Positions 53,266 to 61,191 of a stretch of 64,000 bases of DNA are shown here, piece after piece. This DNA is from Mucilaginibacter sp. OK268. Its GTDB lineage: Bacteria; Bacteroidota; Bacteroidia; Sphingobacteriales; Sphingobacteriaceae. The notes beneath the pieces were generated by a model. It worked only from the letters and a program-made list of their open reading frames with translations, ran no database searches and had not been told where the DNA came from. The position numbers and the translations under genes were made by a program. Location: NCBI RefSeq assembly GCF_900103125.1, contig NZ_FNJV01000001.1, forward strand, positions 310,001-374,000, given 5' to 3'. Position 1 is the first letter of the stretch. Each line of letters begins with the position of its first letter.

Positions 53266-53418
53266 CTATTTCTGGATTGAACAATCCATACCTTCGTTAG
53301 GGGTGTATTTTATGTTTTTGTTTTTTTCTGCCGTTTCTTTTCCCCATTCAGCGATGGATTTAAGTAAAGGAATAAGAGATTTGCCAAAATCTGTCAATTC
53401 ATAATCTACTTTCAACCG
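53266..53418 (-). pseudogene. HxlR-family regulator, C-terminal remnant
   Basis: Minus strand reads RLKVDYELTDFGKSLIPLLK, then SIAEWGKETAEKN, and stops at 53266. This is the winged-helix end of an HxlR regulator (VEYSLTE.GKSL pattern); its N-terminal half is missing. It is broken exactly where a plus-strand SDR remnant begins. Confidence 0.8.
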
Positions 53419-53656
53419 TGTAAATATTGTTAGCCCTGGGCCAACAGATACCCCTAACTATTCTAAACTTGGTTTCCCTGAAGAAGCGGTAGGTCAATTT
53501 AAAGCGCACTATGCTTCCAGCACCGCCGTAAAGAGAATGGGAAGTGCTGACGAAATTGCCAAAGTAGTTATATTCTTAGCTTCCGAAGATGCAAGTTTTA
53601 TTACAGGATGCGAACTGATTGCCGACGGCGGTTTTATAAATTATGCGCTGAAATAA
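53417..53656 (+). pseudogene. Short-chain dehydrogenase (SDR), C-terminal remnant
   Basis: 80 codons reading RVNIVSPGPTDTPNYSKLGF, then VKRMGSADEIAKVVIFLASE, then FITGCELIADGGFIN, the standard SDR C-terminal end. The Rossmann and active-site (YxxxK) portions are absent and there is no start. It overlaps the broken end of the HxlR remnant by 2 bp, so one deletion removed the front halves of a divergent HxlR-SDR pair. Confidence 0.85.
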
Positions 53657-53682
53657 TCAGCACTAACAAATCAAAGCAAACC

Positions 53683-53706
53683 TAAAAGCGGCGACTTCCG
53701 CTTTTA
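53683..53706 (+). terminator. Hairpin after the SDR remnant
   Basis: TAAAAGCGG (53683-53691) and CCGCTTTTA (53698-53706), 6-nt loop. A surviving terminator of the lost SDR gene; the following T-run is weak. Confidence 0.65.
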
Positions 53707-53811
53707 GAGCTTTTCGCTCTACAAAATAAAATAGTGATTTAAAGAAATCATACGATCAATATTAATTTAGAATAAGAGTTCAGTGTTCTCATCAATCAGC
53801 ATTCGGCTACT

Positions 53812-54042
53812 TTGTGTCAGATCTTTCATTTTTTTAAATTTTTATCTTTGGACGGAAAGTCCGGGGAAGGCGGCAACAAAATAGAGATACGTGTGGCCAC
53901 CGGCCAGTTAAACAGCTTTATAGGAAAGGCAAAAAGCGGGGATCAACGATACCTGCAGTTTAAAGCCAGTGATGACCAGGTGATGTCGGCAGGGCTAATC
54001 GGACCTGTAACAATTAGACCCGCTATTAATGTAAAACGATGA
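53812..54042 (+). pseudogene. C-terminal fragment of a larger unknown protein
   Basis: The protein-like part begins near 53845 and reads GGNKIEIRVATGQLNSFIGK, then RYLQFKASDDQVMSAGLIGP, then VTIRPAI. It is beta-strand-rich and ends with a basic tail, as in the last domain of secreted glycosidases, but I cannot name the family. There is no ribosome binding site and no plausible N-terminus, and it sits among other gene remnants. Confidence 0.45.
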
Positions 54043-54247
54043 AGATTGTAGCGGAAGTCAATTTATTATTGTGCTCTTTACAGCTCGGCTTAGGCGGCTT
54101 ATGATGTTTACATGAGGTATTAATATCATTTTCCATGCCTCATGTCATTCGCCGGATTAAAAACTTCTCAGTTTATCATCTAAAAAATCTTAATTGCCAA
54201 TAGTTTTAAGTCATCCAAAAAGCAATGCAATATCCTTGTCGAATCTC

Positions 54248-54316
54248 TTAAGCAACTTTTAGTTCGTTCAATAACTTTAGCTGGTGAATCAAGTGGTTCG
54301 AATTATGTCCAGTCTG
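54248..54316 (-). repeat. 69-bp gene-tail block, copy D
   Basis: Encodes QTGHNSNHLIHQLKLLNEL, KVA and stop on the minus strand. It is the most diverged copy at its 5' flank (the Pro codon before QTGH is lost) but has an identical reading length. It lies in an otherwise empty stretch. Confidence 0.85.
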
Positions 54317-54420
54317 GAGCCAGAATGGGCAAGCACCAAAAAACGGTCGTTTGGTCTTCTTTTTTACCTTTTATTTCGCTGTTATCAAGTAGATACAAGA
54401 GTATAATTCACTTGTAAAAG

Positions 54421-54473
54421 CGGTTCGATGTTGCAATTCTTCGAAAGTGAATTTTTGGGGGTACATCGAACCG
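54421..54473. repeat. 11-bp perfect inverted repeat
   Basis: CGGTTCGATGT (54421-54431) and ACATCGAACCG (54463-54473), 31 bp apart, about 40 bp upstream of the next gene. Possibly an operator or a protein-binding loop site. Confidence 0.5.
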
Positions 54474-54513
54474 ATTAATTGCCTCTTGTTATAACTTTCT
54501 GATTTTTAATAGA

Positions 54514-55116
54514 TTGTATTTGATTTTGGTTAACGTGCTCATCGCCGGTCTAAGTAGCGGTTCAATATTCGCAGTTGCCGCAAACAATGATTTCACTCAC
54601 ACGAATTTGTTCATAGGTATAAACGGTTTTGCACAGTTTTCGTTCCTGGATAACCGCGAAAATTTGCCTATTGACTTAGATGTTAATTTCAATGAAATGA
54701 CTGATTTCTATTCCCATTATACGGAAGTTAAAAGAAATTATGTATATCAACAAACCAATTATGTGTATGTGTGCCTAAGCCGAGTAACTGGAAAACTGTT
54801 TTTAGTTAGGGAAGGTGATTTTAAGAAAACCTCAGACATTAACTCCCAAGGGGCGATGTTGAACTTCTACAGAACTATTGAAAAATATTGGACTGTTTAT
54901 TTATCGGATAGGTTAGAAAGTGATTTGCAAAGAGATGCTCATATATTATTTTCACTTTATTCTCACGAAAAAAACATTTTCCAAAAGTACATTAAAGTAG
55001 TTATCGGTTTTATTACATTTATTAAGCCAACTGGACGGGAGTTTACTTACAAATTTAATGATATAAAAAAAATGTATTCAAAAGAAGGTGAATTACGAAT
55101 TCAACATAAATTTTGA
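54514..55116 (+). CDS. Hypothetical protein, AT-rich
   Basis: 200 residues from a TTG start; the real start may differ. No family recognised. The N-terminal hydrophobic stretch (LILVNVLIAGLSSGSIFAVA) could be a signal or membrane anchor, followed by a Tyr/Phe/Asn-rich soluble part. Base composition is clearly more AT-rich than surrounding genes, and it is flanked by repeat copy D and gene remnants, so it is probably acquired. Confidence 0.45.
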   Translation: MYLILVNVLIAGLSSGSIFAVAANNDFTHTNLFIGINGFAQFSFLDNRENLPIDLDVNFNEMTDFYSHYTEVKRNYVYQQTNYVYVCLSRVTGKLFLVREGDFKKTSDINSQGAMLNFYRTIEKYWTVYLSDRLESDLQRDAHILFSLYSHEKNIFQKYIKVVIGFITFIKPTGREFTYKFNDIKKMYSKEGELRIQHKF

Positions 55117-55425
55117 AACAACTATGTTTTTCTTCAAATCGGGAAACGAAGATGTTATACCAATGGTAAACCTGTGTAATAGATTCTTTTTTTTTAAAGC
55201 AATTGAAATTTTGTTAGGCTATTCAATTTAGTTAGTAATGAGCTTGCCATTAATGAAGACGGCGGAAATAAAAGACCTATCCTGAGCATGATCACAAAAG
55301 AAAAATTATTAATAAATCTTCATACTTTAAAGGGACGTATAGCCCGAAAGCCCGCGGTTTATACCACAGATTTTCCAAAGACAATGAAAGAGGGCTTATA
55401 TAGATTTAATCAAACAATAATTGCC

Positions 55426-56436
55426 ATGAGAATATTCCAGACCATTTTTTTTCTGCTGATCTTCGTATCTCCTTTAATCGCCAATTGCCAAATGGCCCCT
55501 CTGATAACACCGCGTATGCGTGTAATCATAGACAATGATTTTGGCGGTGATCCGGACGGTCTTTTCCAATTAACACACCTGCTGTTGTCGCCATCGGTTG
55601 AGATAAGGGCTATTATCGGTACGCACCTAAATGCCCGCGATGGTTTCGACCCTTCTAAAACACAGGCGGATAACGCTGCAAAAAAAGCGCATGAATTATT
55701 GTCGGTGATGAAAATGGATGGGAAGATCCCGCTTATAGCCGGATCCAATACCGGCATGCCAAACGACAGCACGCCGGTAAAAAGCGATGCCGTTGATTTT
55801 ATTCTAAAGGAAGCATTACGCACCGATACCAAGTTGCCATTATATGTGTTATGCGGCGCCGGGCTTACCGAAATTGCTTCGGCGGCATTAACCAAACCGG
55901 AAATTGCTGAAAAGCTAACACTAATATGGATCGGCGGCGCTGAGTACAGCGGTCTTGCCTTACCTCCACCCAATGGTTCGGCAGTAGAGTATAACCTGAA
56001 TATCGATATTTTTGCCGCAAGAGCTTTATTTAACCGCAGCCAGGTAAATTTATGGCAGGTGCCGCGAAATGTTTACCGGCAAGCATTAATATCTTATGCG
56101 GAATTGGCAACGCGGATCAAACCAAATGGAGAGATCGGCAAGTACCTTTTCAACACCCTTGAGAATTTGATAGGAAGACTGCAAAAATACAAGTTTAATA
56201 TCGGCGAAACCTATGTGCTGGGGGATAGCCCGTTGGTTTTGCTAACCGCTCTTCAATCATCGTTCGAGGCCGATCCGTCATCAAGTGATTACATGAACAA
56301 TCCTTGCCCCATCATTACGAGCTCAGGTGTTTACCAATCAAATCCCAGCGGAAGAAAAATTAGGGTATATCAGCATATCGACACCCGGTTAATGTTCGGC
56401 GATTTTTTTTCGAAACTGGAATTGTTTAAAAACTGA
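55426..56436 (+). CDS. Exported nucleoside hydrolase-like protein (IUNH superfamily)
   Basis: About 336 residues from the start at 55426 (MRIFQTIFFLLIFVSPLIAN), which gives a signal peptide; a longer frame opens at 55288. The calcium-binding N-terminus of inosine-uridine hydrolases is present in variant form (VIIDNDFGGDPDGLFQLTHL instead of DTDPGxDDA). Further on are PLYVLCGAGLTEIASAALTK and LIWIGGAEYSG. Members like this near polysaccharide loci act on sugars or nucleosides outside the cytoplasm; the exact substrate is unknown. Upstream lies AT-rich DNA with no other gene. Confidence 0.8.
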   Translation: MRIFQTIFFLLIFVSPLIANCQMAPLITPRMRVIIDNDFGGDPDGLFQLTHLLLSPSVEIRAIIGTHLNARDGFDPSKTQADNAAKKAHELLSVMKMDGKIPLIAGSNTGMPNDSTPVKSDAVDFILKEALRTDTKLPLYVLCGAGLTEIASAALTKPEIAEKLTLIWIGGAEYSGLALPPPNGSAVEYNLNIDIFAARALFNRSQVNLWQVPRNVYRQALISYAELATRIKPNGEIGKYLFNTLENLIGRLQKYKFNIGETYVLGDSPLVLLTALQSSFEADPSSSDYMNNPCPIITSSGVYQSNPSGRKIRVYQHIDTRLMFGDFFSKLELFKN

Positions 56437-56700
56437 GACATATAAAAATGAATTTTTTGAGAACGCTGTCGAACTGAAGTCTGTTTAACATGACGATAGT
56501 CTCTGAGTGGACATTCCGAAGCCCTTGATCACCATGTATGGAAATAACGAACCATTTGTTCTGCAACACTTTGATCATATTAATTCATTGATCAATAATT
56601 GTAATTCTCTAAAAGTGATAATACAAATCGGTGCTTCACATTGCACGGAATCGCCTGGTCAAGCCTCCCAGAATATCCAGACAAAGCTGGAAAGAGCATA

Positions 56701-56943
56701 ACGGATTGTTTTTTGAGCACGAAGGTAGCCACGCTGTAAGATTGGGTGACTGGAAATTAGTATCGCAACGACCTGAGAATAAATGGAATCAGTACTGACC
56801 GCTCCAAATTAAATGACTTGAGCGCCAAATATCCTCAAAAAGTAGCTGAACTCGAAGCAATGTACAGCGCCTGGGCCACCCGGGTAGGTATGGTGGAATT
56901 TGATAAATTATCAAAATCAAAGGTGAATAATTTAATAAGGTAG
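56701..56943 (+). pseudogene. Arylsulfatase, C-terminal remnant
   Basis: Reads GLFFEHEGSHAVRLGDWKLV, then stops near 56795; after a shift in frame it resumes as DRSKLNDLSAKYPQKVAELE, then MYSAWATRVGMVEF, and ends at TAG 56941. This is the standard last 80 residues of a type I sulfatase; the catalytic CxPSR half is gone. It suggests that a larger polysaccharide locus once stood beside the pectin operon. Confidence 0.8.
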
Positions 56944-57191
56944 TAAGTAAGTCAAGTGTCAATACTAACCATACCCAAGTTAAAAGAGAATGCTTTTTCG
57001 CAGCGGATCAGCTTCGGGCGAAAGCAGGCAGAACGATGGTGGGTATGTGTAATGGAAAGGGCATAGCAAGTTTTTGCAGAAGTGGGGGTAAGAGCGGCGA
57101 AGCGGGGCAAAATAATTGCAGCCCGTGGTTCAGTCCGGTTTGCAGGCAAAGGCTTGAGCGCAAAGAAGCCTTTCTGCTGCAAGCCTTTTTG

Positions 57192-57217
57192 GTTACATTT
57201 TTGGCAAAAAAAGTAAC
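57192..57217. repeat. GTTAC...GTAAC hairpin, REP-like
   Basis: GTTACATTTTTGG then CAAAAAAAGTAAC forms a long hairpin typical of intergenic repeats in Sphingobacteriaceae. It explains the chance frames that cross this region. The rest of 56437-57369 holds only the sulfatase remnant. Confidence 0.55.
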
Positions 57218-57369
57218 TGGCTCTCGCGCGGCCAAGAGCGCGACGAAGTAAGTTCATTGACCAAAGATAGTTACCTGCACGTCTTGGACTGCTTTGTTCC
57301 TCGATATGTCATTTTAATCCTGATTTAAAATAGAAACTCGGTGCGGCTTTCAGACCGCTCAAAATTTGC

Positions 57370-57393
57370 GCAAACGTTTCTGGGAACGTTTGC
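57370..57393. promoter_or_regulatory. LacI-type operator-like dyad
   Basis: GCAAACGTT (57370-57378) and AACGTTTGC (57385-57393) form an inverted repeat, and each half contains an AACGTT core as in LacI/CcpA-type operators. It lies 114 bp upstream of the pectinase operon, whose genes are usually controlled by a LacI-family regulator of uronate use. No such regulator is in the window. Confidence 0.55.
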
Positions 57394-57506
57394 ACGTTTT
57401 TAGTTAGCCAAATCCTTTTTTTTTTTGCTGTCAGCCACTAATCTTGTTTAGGATTTAACGGTCCTTCCAATTATAAGGCGAGAAATAGCTGTGTTAAAAT
57501 AAAAAC

Positions 57507-59162
57507 ATGTCGGTAATAAAAATAAGGTTTGGGATAGCGGTTTTGCTTTTGGCAGGTTGCTTTACATCGCGGGCGCAGGTTCAGCAATATTCCTGGCAGC
57601 ATTTGCCGCAGGCAGGTAAGCCCGTGTTTAAAAAGGATACCATCAATATTTTAAAATATGGAGCTAAGGCAGATGGCCTTACGCTAAATACAACCAGCAT
57701 CAACAAAGCAATTGCCGCATGTAGTGCAAAGGGCGGCGGTGTGGTGCTCATTCCGCAGGGTTTGTGGTTAACTGGTCCGCTGGTTATGAAAAGCAATGTA
57801 AACCTGCATGTAAGCCGTGCAGCGCTGTTGCAGTTTACTAACGATAAAAGCCAGTATAAACTGGTTGAAGGCAATTATGAAGGCCATGTCGCGGTGCGTA
57901 ATGAATCGCCGGTATCCGGTACTAATCTTACAAATATTGCTATTACCGGTGAGGGGATCATTGACGGGCACGGCGAGGCCTGGCGGGCGGTCAGTAAAGA
58001 CAGGCTCACCGCAGCCGAATGGAATAAGCTCGTAGCATCGGGCGGTATAGTGAGCGAAAATGGCAGATCGTGGTATCCATCCCAAAGCTATGTTAAAGGG
58101 CTCAAAACTTCGGGAGCAGGTGTAATAGGTAATGGAAAAACCCTCAGGGACAATGAACCTTTTAAAGACTTTTTCCGGCCTAATATGCTGGTGCTTACCA
58201 ACTGTAAAAAAGTATTGCTGCAGGGTGTTACTTTACAAAATTCGCCCGCCTGGGATATTCACACTTTATTATGCGAAGACCTTACTGTACAGAATGTAAG
58301 GGTTAGAAATCCCTGGAACGCGCAGAATGGTGATGGCATTGATGTGGAATCCTGCCGGAATGTTTTGATTGAAGGGAGCACTTTTGATGCGGGCGATGAT
58401 GGCATCTGCATCAAATCGGGCAGGGACGAAGAGGGCCGTAAACGAGGCAGGCCAACCGAAAATGTAATCGTAAGGGATAATGTGATTTATCGCGCCCATG
58501 GTGGTTTTGTAATAGGCAGTGAAATGTCGGGCGGGGCGCGTAATATTTTCGTGTCTGACTGTACATTCATTGGTACGGATATCGGTTTGCGTTTTAAAAC
58601 CACGCGCGGCCGCGGAGGTATGGTTGAAAATATCTTCATCAAAAATATCAGCATGAGGGATATTGCCCATGAGGCCATTCTTTTTGATATGTACTACAGT
58701 GGTAAATCGCCGGGCGAATCAGATGATGTAAACAATCAGACCGTTGTGGCGGTAACAGAAGCTACACCCTCATTTCGCAAGTTTTATGTGGACAATGTGG
58801 TTTGTAACGGTGCCGAAAAAGCGCTCATGATCAGGGGATTGCCGGAAATGGGGATTAAAGACATCCACATCGAAAACAGCACTTTCAAAACTGTTAAAGG
58901 TGCCGATGTAATAGAGGCACAGAATATTTTCTTAAAAAATATCTGCTTCAAAAGCAAAGAAACCAGTCCGCTCATCAATATTCAAAACAGCAGCAGCGTA
59001 ACTTTTAACCATATTACCTATGGCGATACCAGGCTGCTGTTCAGGATCGCCGGGAAAAAGTCGCAGCAAATTAAATTGCTTGATACGGATGCCTCAAAGG
59101 CAAAAAACAAAGTTGAGTTTGTTTCAGGCGCAGCAGAAAGCACGCTAACCAGTTCAAAATAA
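57507..59162 (+). CDS. GH28 polygalacturonase-type pectinase, exported
   Basis: 551 residues with a signal peptide (a Cys at 18 makes a lipoprotein possible). Right-handed beta-helix with all four GH28 blocks: N274-x4-D279 (NGDGID), D297-D298 (DAGDDGI), the G-H-G block at 331 (RAHGGFVIGSEMSGG) and R362-x-K364 (LRFKT). It cleaves alpha-1,4-galacturonan or rhamnogalacturonan by inversion. First gene of a pectin/galacturonate operon whose later genes take galacturonate onward through the isomerase route. Confidence 0.95.
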   Translation: MSVIKIRFGIAVLLLAGCFTSRAQVQQYSWQHLPQAGKPVFKKDTINILKYGAKADGLTLNTTSINKAIAACSAKGGGVVLIPQGLWLTGPLVMKSNVNLHVSRAALLQFTNDKSQYKLVEGNYEGHVAVRNESPVSGTNLTNIAITGEGIIDGHGEAWRAVSKDRLTAAEWNKLVASGGIVSENGRSWYPSQSYVKGLKTSGAGVIGNGKTLRDNEPFKDFFRPNMLVLTNCKKVLLQGVTLQNSPAWDIHTLLCEDLTVQNVRVRNPWNAQNGDGIDVESCRNVLIEGSTFDAGDDGICIKSGRDEEGRKRGRPTENVIVRDNVIYRAHGGFVIGSEMSGGARNIFVSDCTFIGTDIGLRFKTTRGRGGMVENIFIKNISMRDIAHEAILFDMYYSGKSPGESDDVNNQTVVAVTEATPSFRKFYVDNVVCNGAEKALMIRGLPEMGIKDIHIENSTFKTVKGADVIEAQNIFLKNICFKSKETSPLINIQNSSSVTFNHITYGDTRLLFRIAGKKSQQIKLLDTDASKAKNKVEFVSGAAESTLTSSK

Positions 59163-59252
59163 TGAATGGCGAAACAAAGATTGTGGCTGATTGAAAAAAT
59201 ACATTGAACAGCACCTGTGCCGGGAATGATAACCGGATGTAACATTGATAAA

Positions 59253-61166
59253 ATGAGCTATATGATGAAGAAAATATTGATGCTATGTGCTTTCCTGCCT
59301 GCAGGAATTGGGCTCAGGGCACAAACACAGCCATGGTCGCAGCGGATGGCTAACACCGCTATTCGTATTTGGAAAGATTCGTTGCCGGGAACTAATTGGT
59401 CGTATGATCAGGGGATCGTTTTACAGGGACTGCAAAGCGTTTGGCAGCAATCGGCAAAAGGCGAATATTTTAGTTATATCCAAAAATCAATGGATAGGTA
59501 TGTAGGCACAGACGGAACCATCCGCACTTATAAGGCCAATGATTATACTTTGGATAATATCCTTTCGGGCCGAAGTTTGTTGTTTCTGCACCAGGTATCA
59601 GGTGCCGAAAAGTACTATAAAGCAGCTTCACTACTTCGTAAGCAATTAAATGGGCAGCCCAAAACAGCTGAAGGAGGCTTCTGGCATAAAAAAAGATATC
59701 CCAATCAAATGTGGCTGGATGGCTTATATATGGCCGAACCTTTTTATGCAGAATACGCATCGGTTTACCATGAGGATGTCGATTTTGACCAGGTAGCCGA
59801 TCAGTTTATCTGGATGGAGCAACATGCGCGGGATAGCAAAACAGGGTTGTTGTATCATGCCTGGGATGAAAGTAAAAAGGAGCGCTGGGCAAATCCTCAA
59901 ACTGGCCTGTCGGCAAGTTTATGGGCCCGTGCCAATGGTTGGTATGCCATGGCACTGGTTGATGTGTTACCCTATTTTCCGACCAATCACCCTAAACGTG
60001 CCGCGCTGCTCGCCATTTTGAACCGCCTTGTTGTGGCGATACAAGGTAGCCAGGATAAAAACTCGGGTTTGTGGTACCAGGTGCTTGATAAGGGGGGCAA
60101 AAAAGGTAATTATTTGGAAGCATCCGCATCTTGTATGTTTGTTTATACGCTGGCTAAAGGTGTAAGGGAAGGCTATTTGCCTCGAAAGTATTTACCGGCA
60201 GCCCGGAAATCATATGATGGCATTATCAAAAATTTCATCGAAATAGATGCTGATGGGCAGGTAAACTTTAACGGCACGGCAGGCGCTGTTGGTGTTGGTG
60301 GTGAGCCATACCGCGACGGTAGTTACGAATACTACACCGGCGTAAAAACTGTTACTAACGAAACCAAAGGTGTAGGCGCTTTTATGTTAGCAAGTGTGGA
60401 GATGGAGCGCCTAACTAACCTGAATTTAGGCAAAGGAAAAACCGTGCTTTTGGACAGCTATTTTAATAATGAGCATCACAATGATGTTACCGGCAAAAGT
60501 ATCCCGTTCCATTACAAATGGGAGGAGCAAGATAACAATGGCTTTTCGTTTTTAGGGCAGATCTTTAACAATTACGGTCTGCAAACCAAAACTTTAAATG
60601 AAGCGCCGGATGCGAATAACCTCAAAAAGGCAGCAGCCTATGTTATTGTTGATCCCGATATCCCAAAGGAAAACCCTGATGCTAAATATATTGAAGAACC
60701 GCATGTTAAATCGATTAGCAACTGGGTGAAAAATGGCGGGGTATTGGTTGTATTAAACAACGATACGGGCAATGCCGAGTTTGTGCACCTGAACAAACTG
60801 ATGGCAAAATTTGGTATTAGTTTTAACCTAAATAGTGTTAACAGGGTAGTAGGGCGCAACTTTGAACAAGGGGCAATTAATATTTCCGCCGGCAATTCCA
60901 TCTTTAAAACGGCGCGCAAGGTTTACATCAAGGAGTTGAGTACGTTGCAGCTAACTAATGCCGCTGTTCCACAATTAATCAATGGTAAAGATATCATTGT
61001 AGCTACTGCCAAATATGGCAAGGGCACCGTGTTTGCAGTTGGCGATCCCTGGTTTTATAACGAATATACAGACGGCCGGAAACTGCCTCCCGAATATGAC
61101 AATTTTAAAGCAGCCAACGATTTAGTAAGCTGGTTGGTTAAACAAATCCCTCAAACAAAAAAATAG
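59253..61166 (+). CDS. GH105 unsaturated rhamnogalacturonyl hydrolase with C-terminal DUF4350-like domain
   Basis: About 637 residues. I place the start at 59253 (MSYMMKKILMLCAFLP; ATGs at 59262 and 59265 also fit) because it gives a signal peptide. The (alpha/alpha)6 GH105 domain spans about 20-395: WSYDQGIVLQGLQSVW, the catalytic-region MWLDGLYMAEPFYAEYA, HAWDESKKERWANPQTGLSA, WARANGWYAMALVDVLPYFP. The last about 240 residues (KTVLLDSYFNNEH, then WVKNGGVLVVLNNDTGN, then GKGTVFAVGDPWFYNEYT) resemble the glutamine-amidotransferase-like DUF4350 fold that some GH105 enzymes carry. It removes the unsaturated galacturonyl end left by lyases. Confidence 0.93.
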   Translation: MSYMMKKILMLCAFLPAGIGLRAQTQPWSQRMANTAIRIWKDSLPGTNWSYDQGIVLQGLQSVWQQSAKGEYFSYIQKSMDRYVGTDGTIRTYKANDYTLDNILSGRSLLFLHQVSGAEKYYKAASLLRKQLNGQPKTAEGGFWHKKRYPNQMWLDGLYMAEPFYAEYASVYHEDVDFDQVADQFIWMEQHARDSKTGLLYHAWDESKKERWANPQTGLSASLWARANGWYAMALVDVLPYFPTNHPKRAALLAILNRLVVAIQGSQDKNSGLWYQVLDKGGKKGNYLEASASCMFVYTLAKGVREGYLPRKYLPAARKSYDGIIKNFIEIDADGQVNFNGTAGAVGVGGEPYRDGSYEYYTGVKTVTNETKGVGAFMLASVEMERLTNLNLGKGKTVLLDSYFNNEHHNDVTGKSIPFHYKWEEQDNNGFSFLGQIFNNYGLQTKTLNEAPDANNLKKAAAYVIVDPDIPKENPDAKYIEEPHVKSISNWVKNGGVLVVLNNDTGNAEFVHLNKLMAKFGISFNLNSVNRVVGRNFEQGAINISAGNSIFKTARKVYIKELSTLQLTNAAVPQLINGKDIIVATAKYGKGTVFAVGDPWFYNEYTDGRKLPPEYDNFKAANDLVSWLVKQIPQTKK

Positions 61167-61191
61167 CAACTTCATTACAACCCATAAGCAC

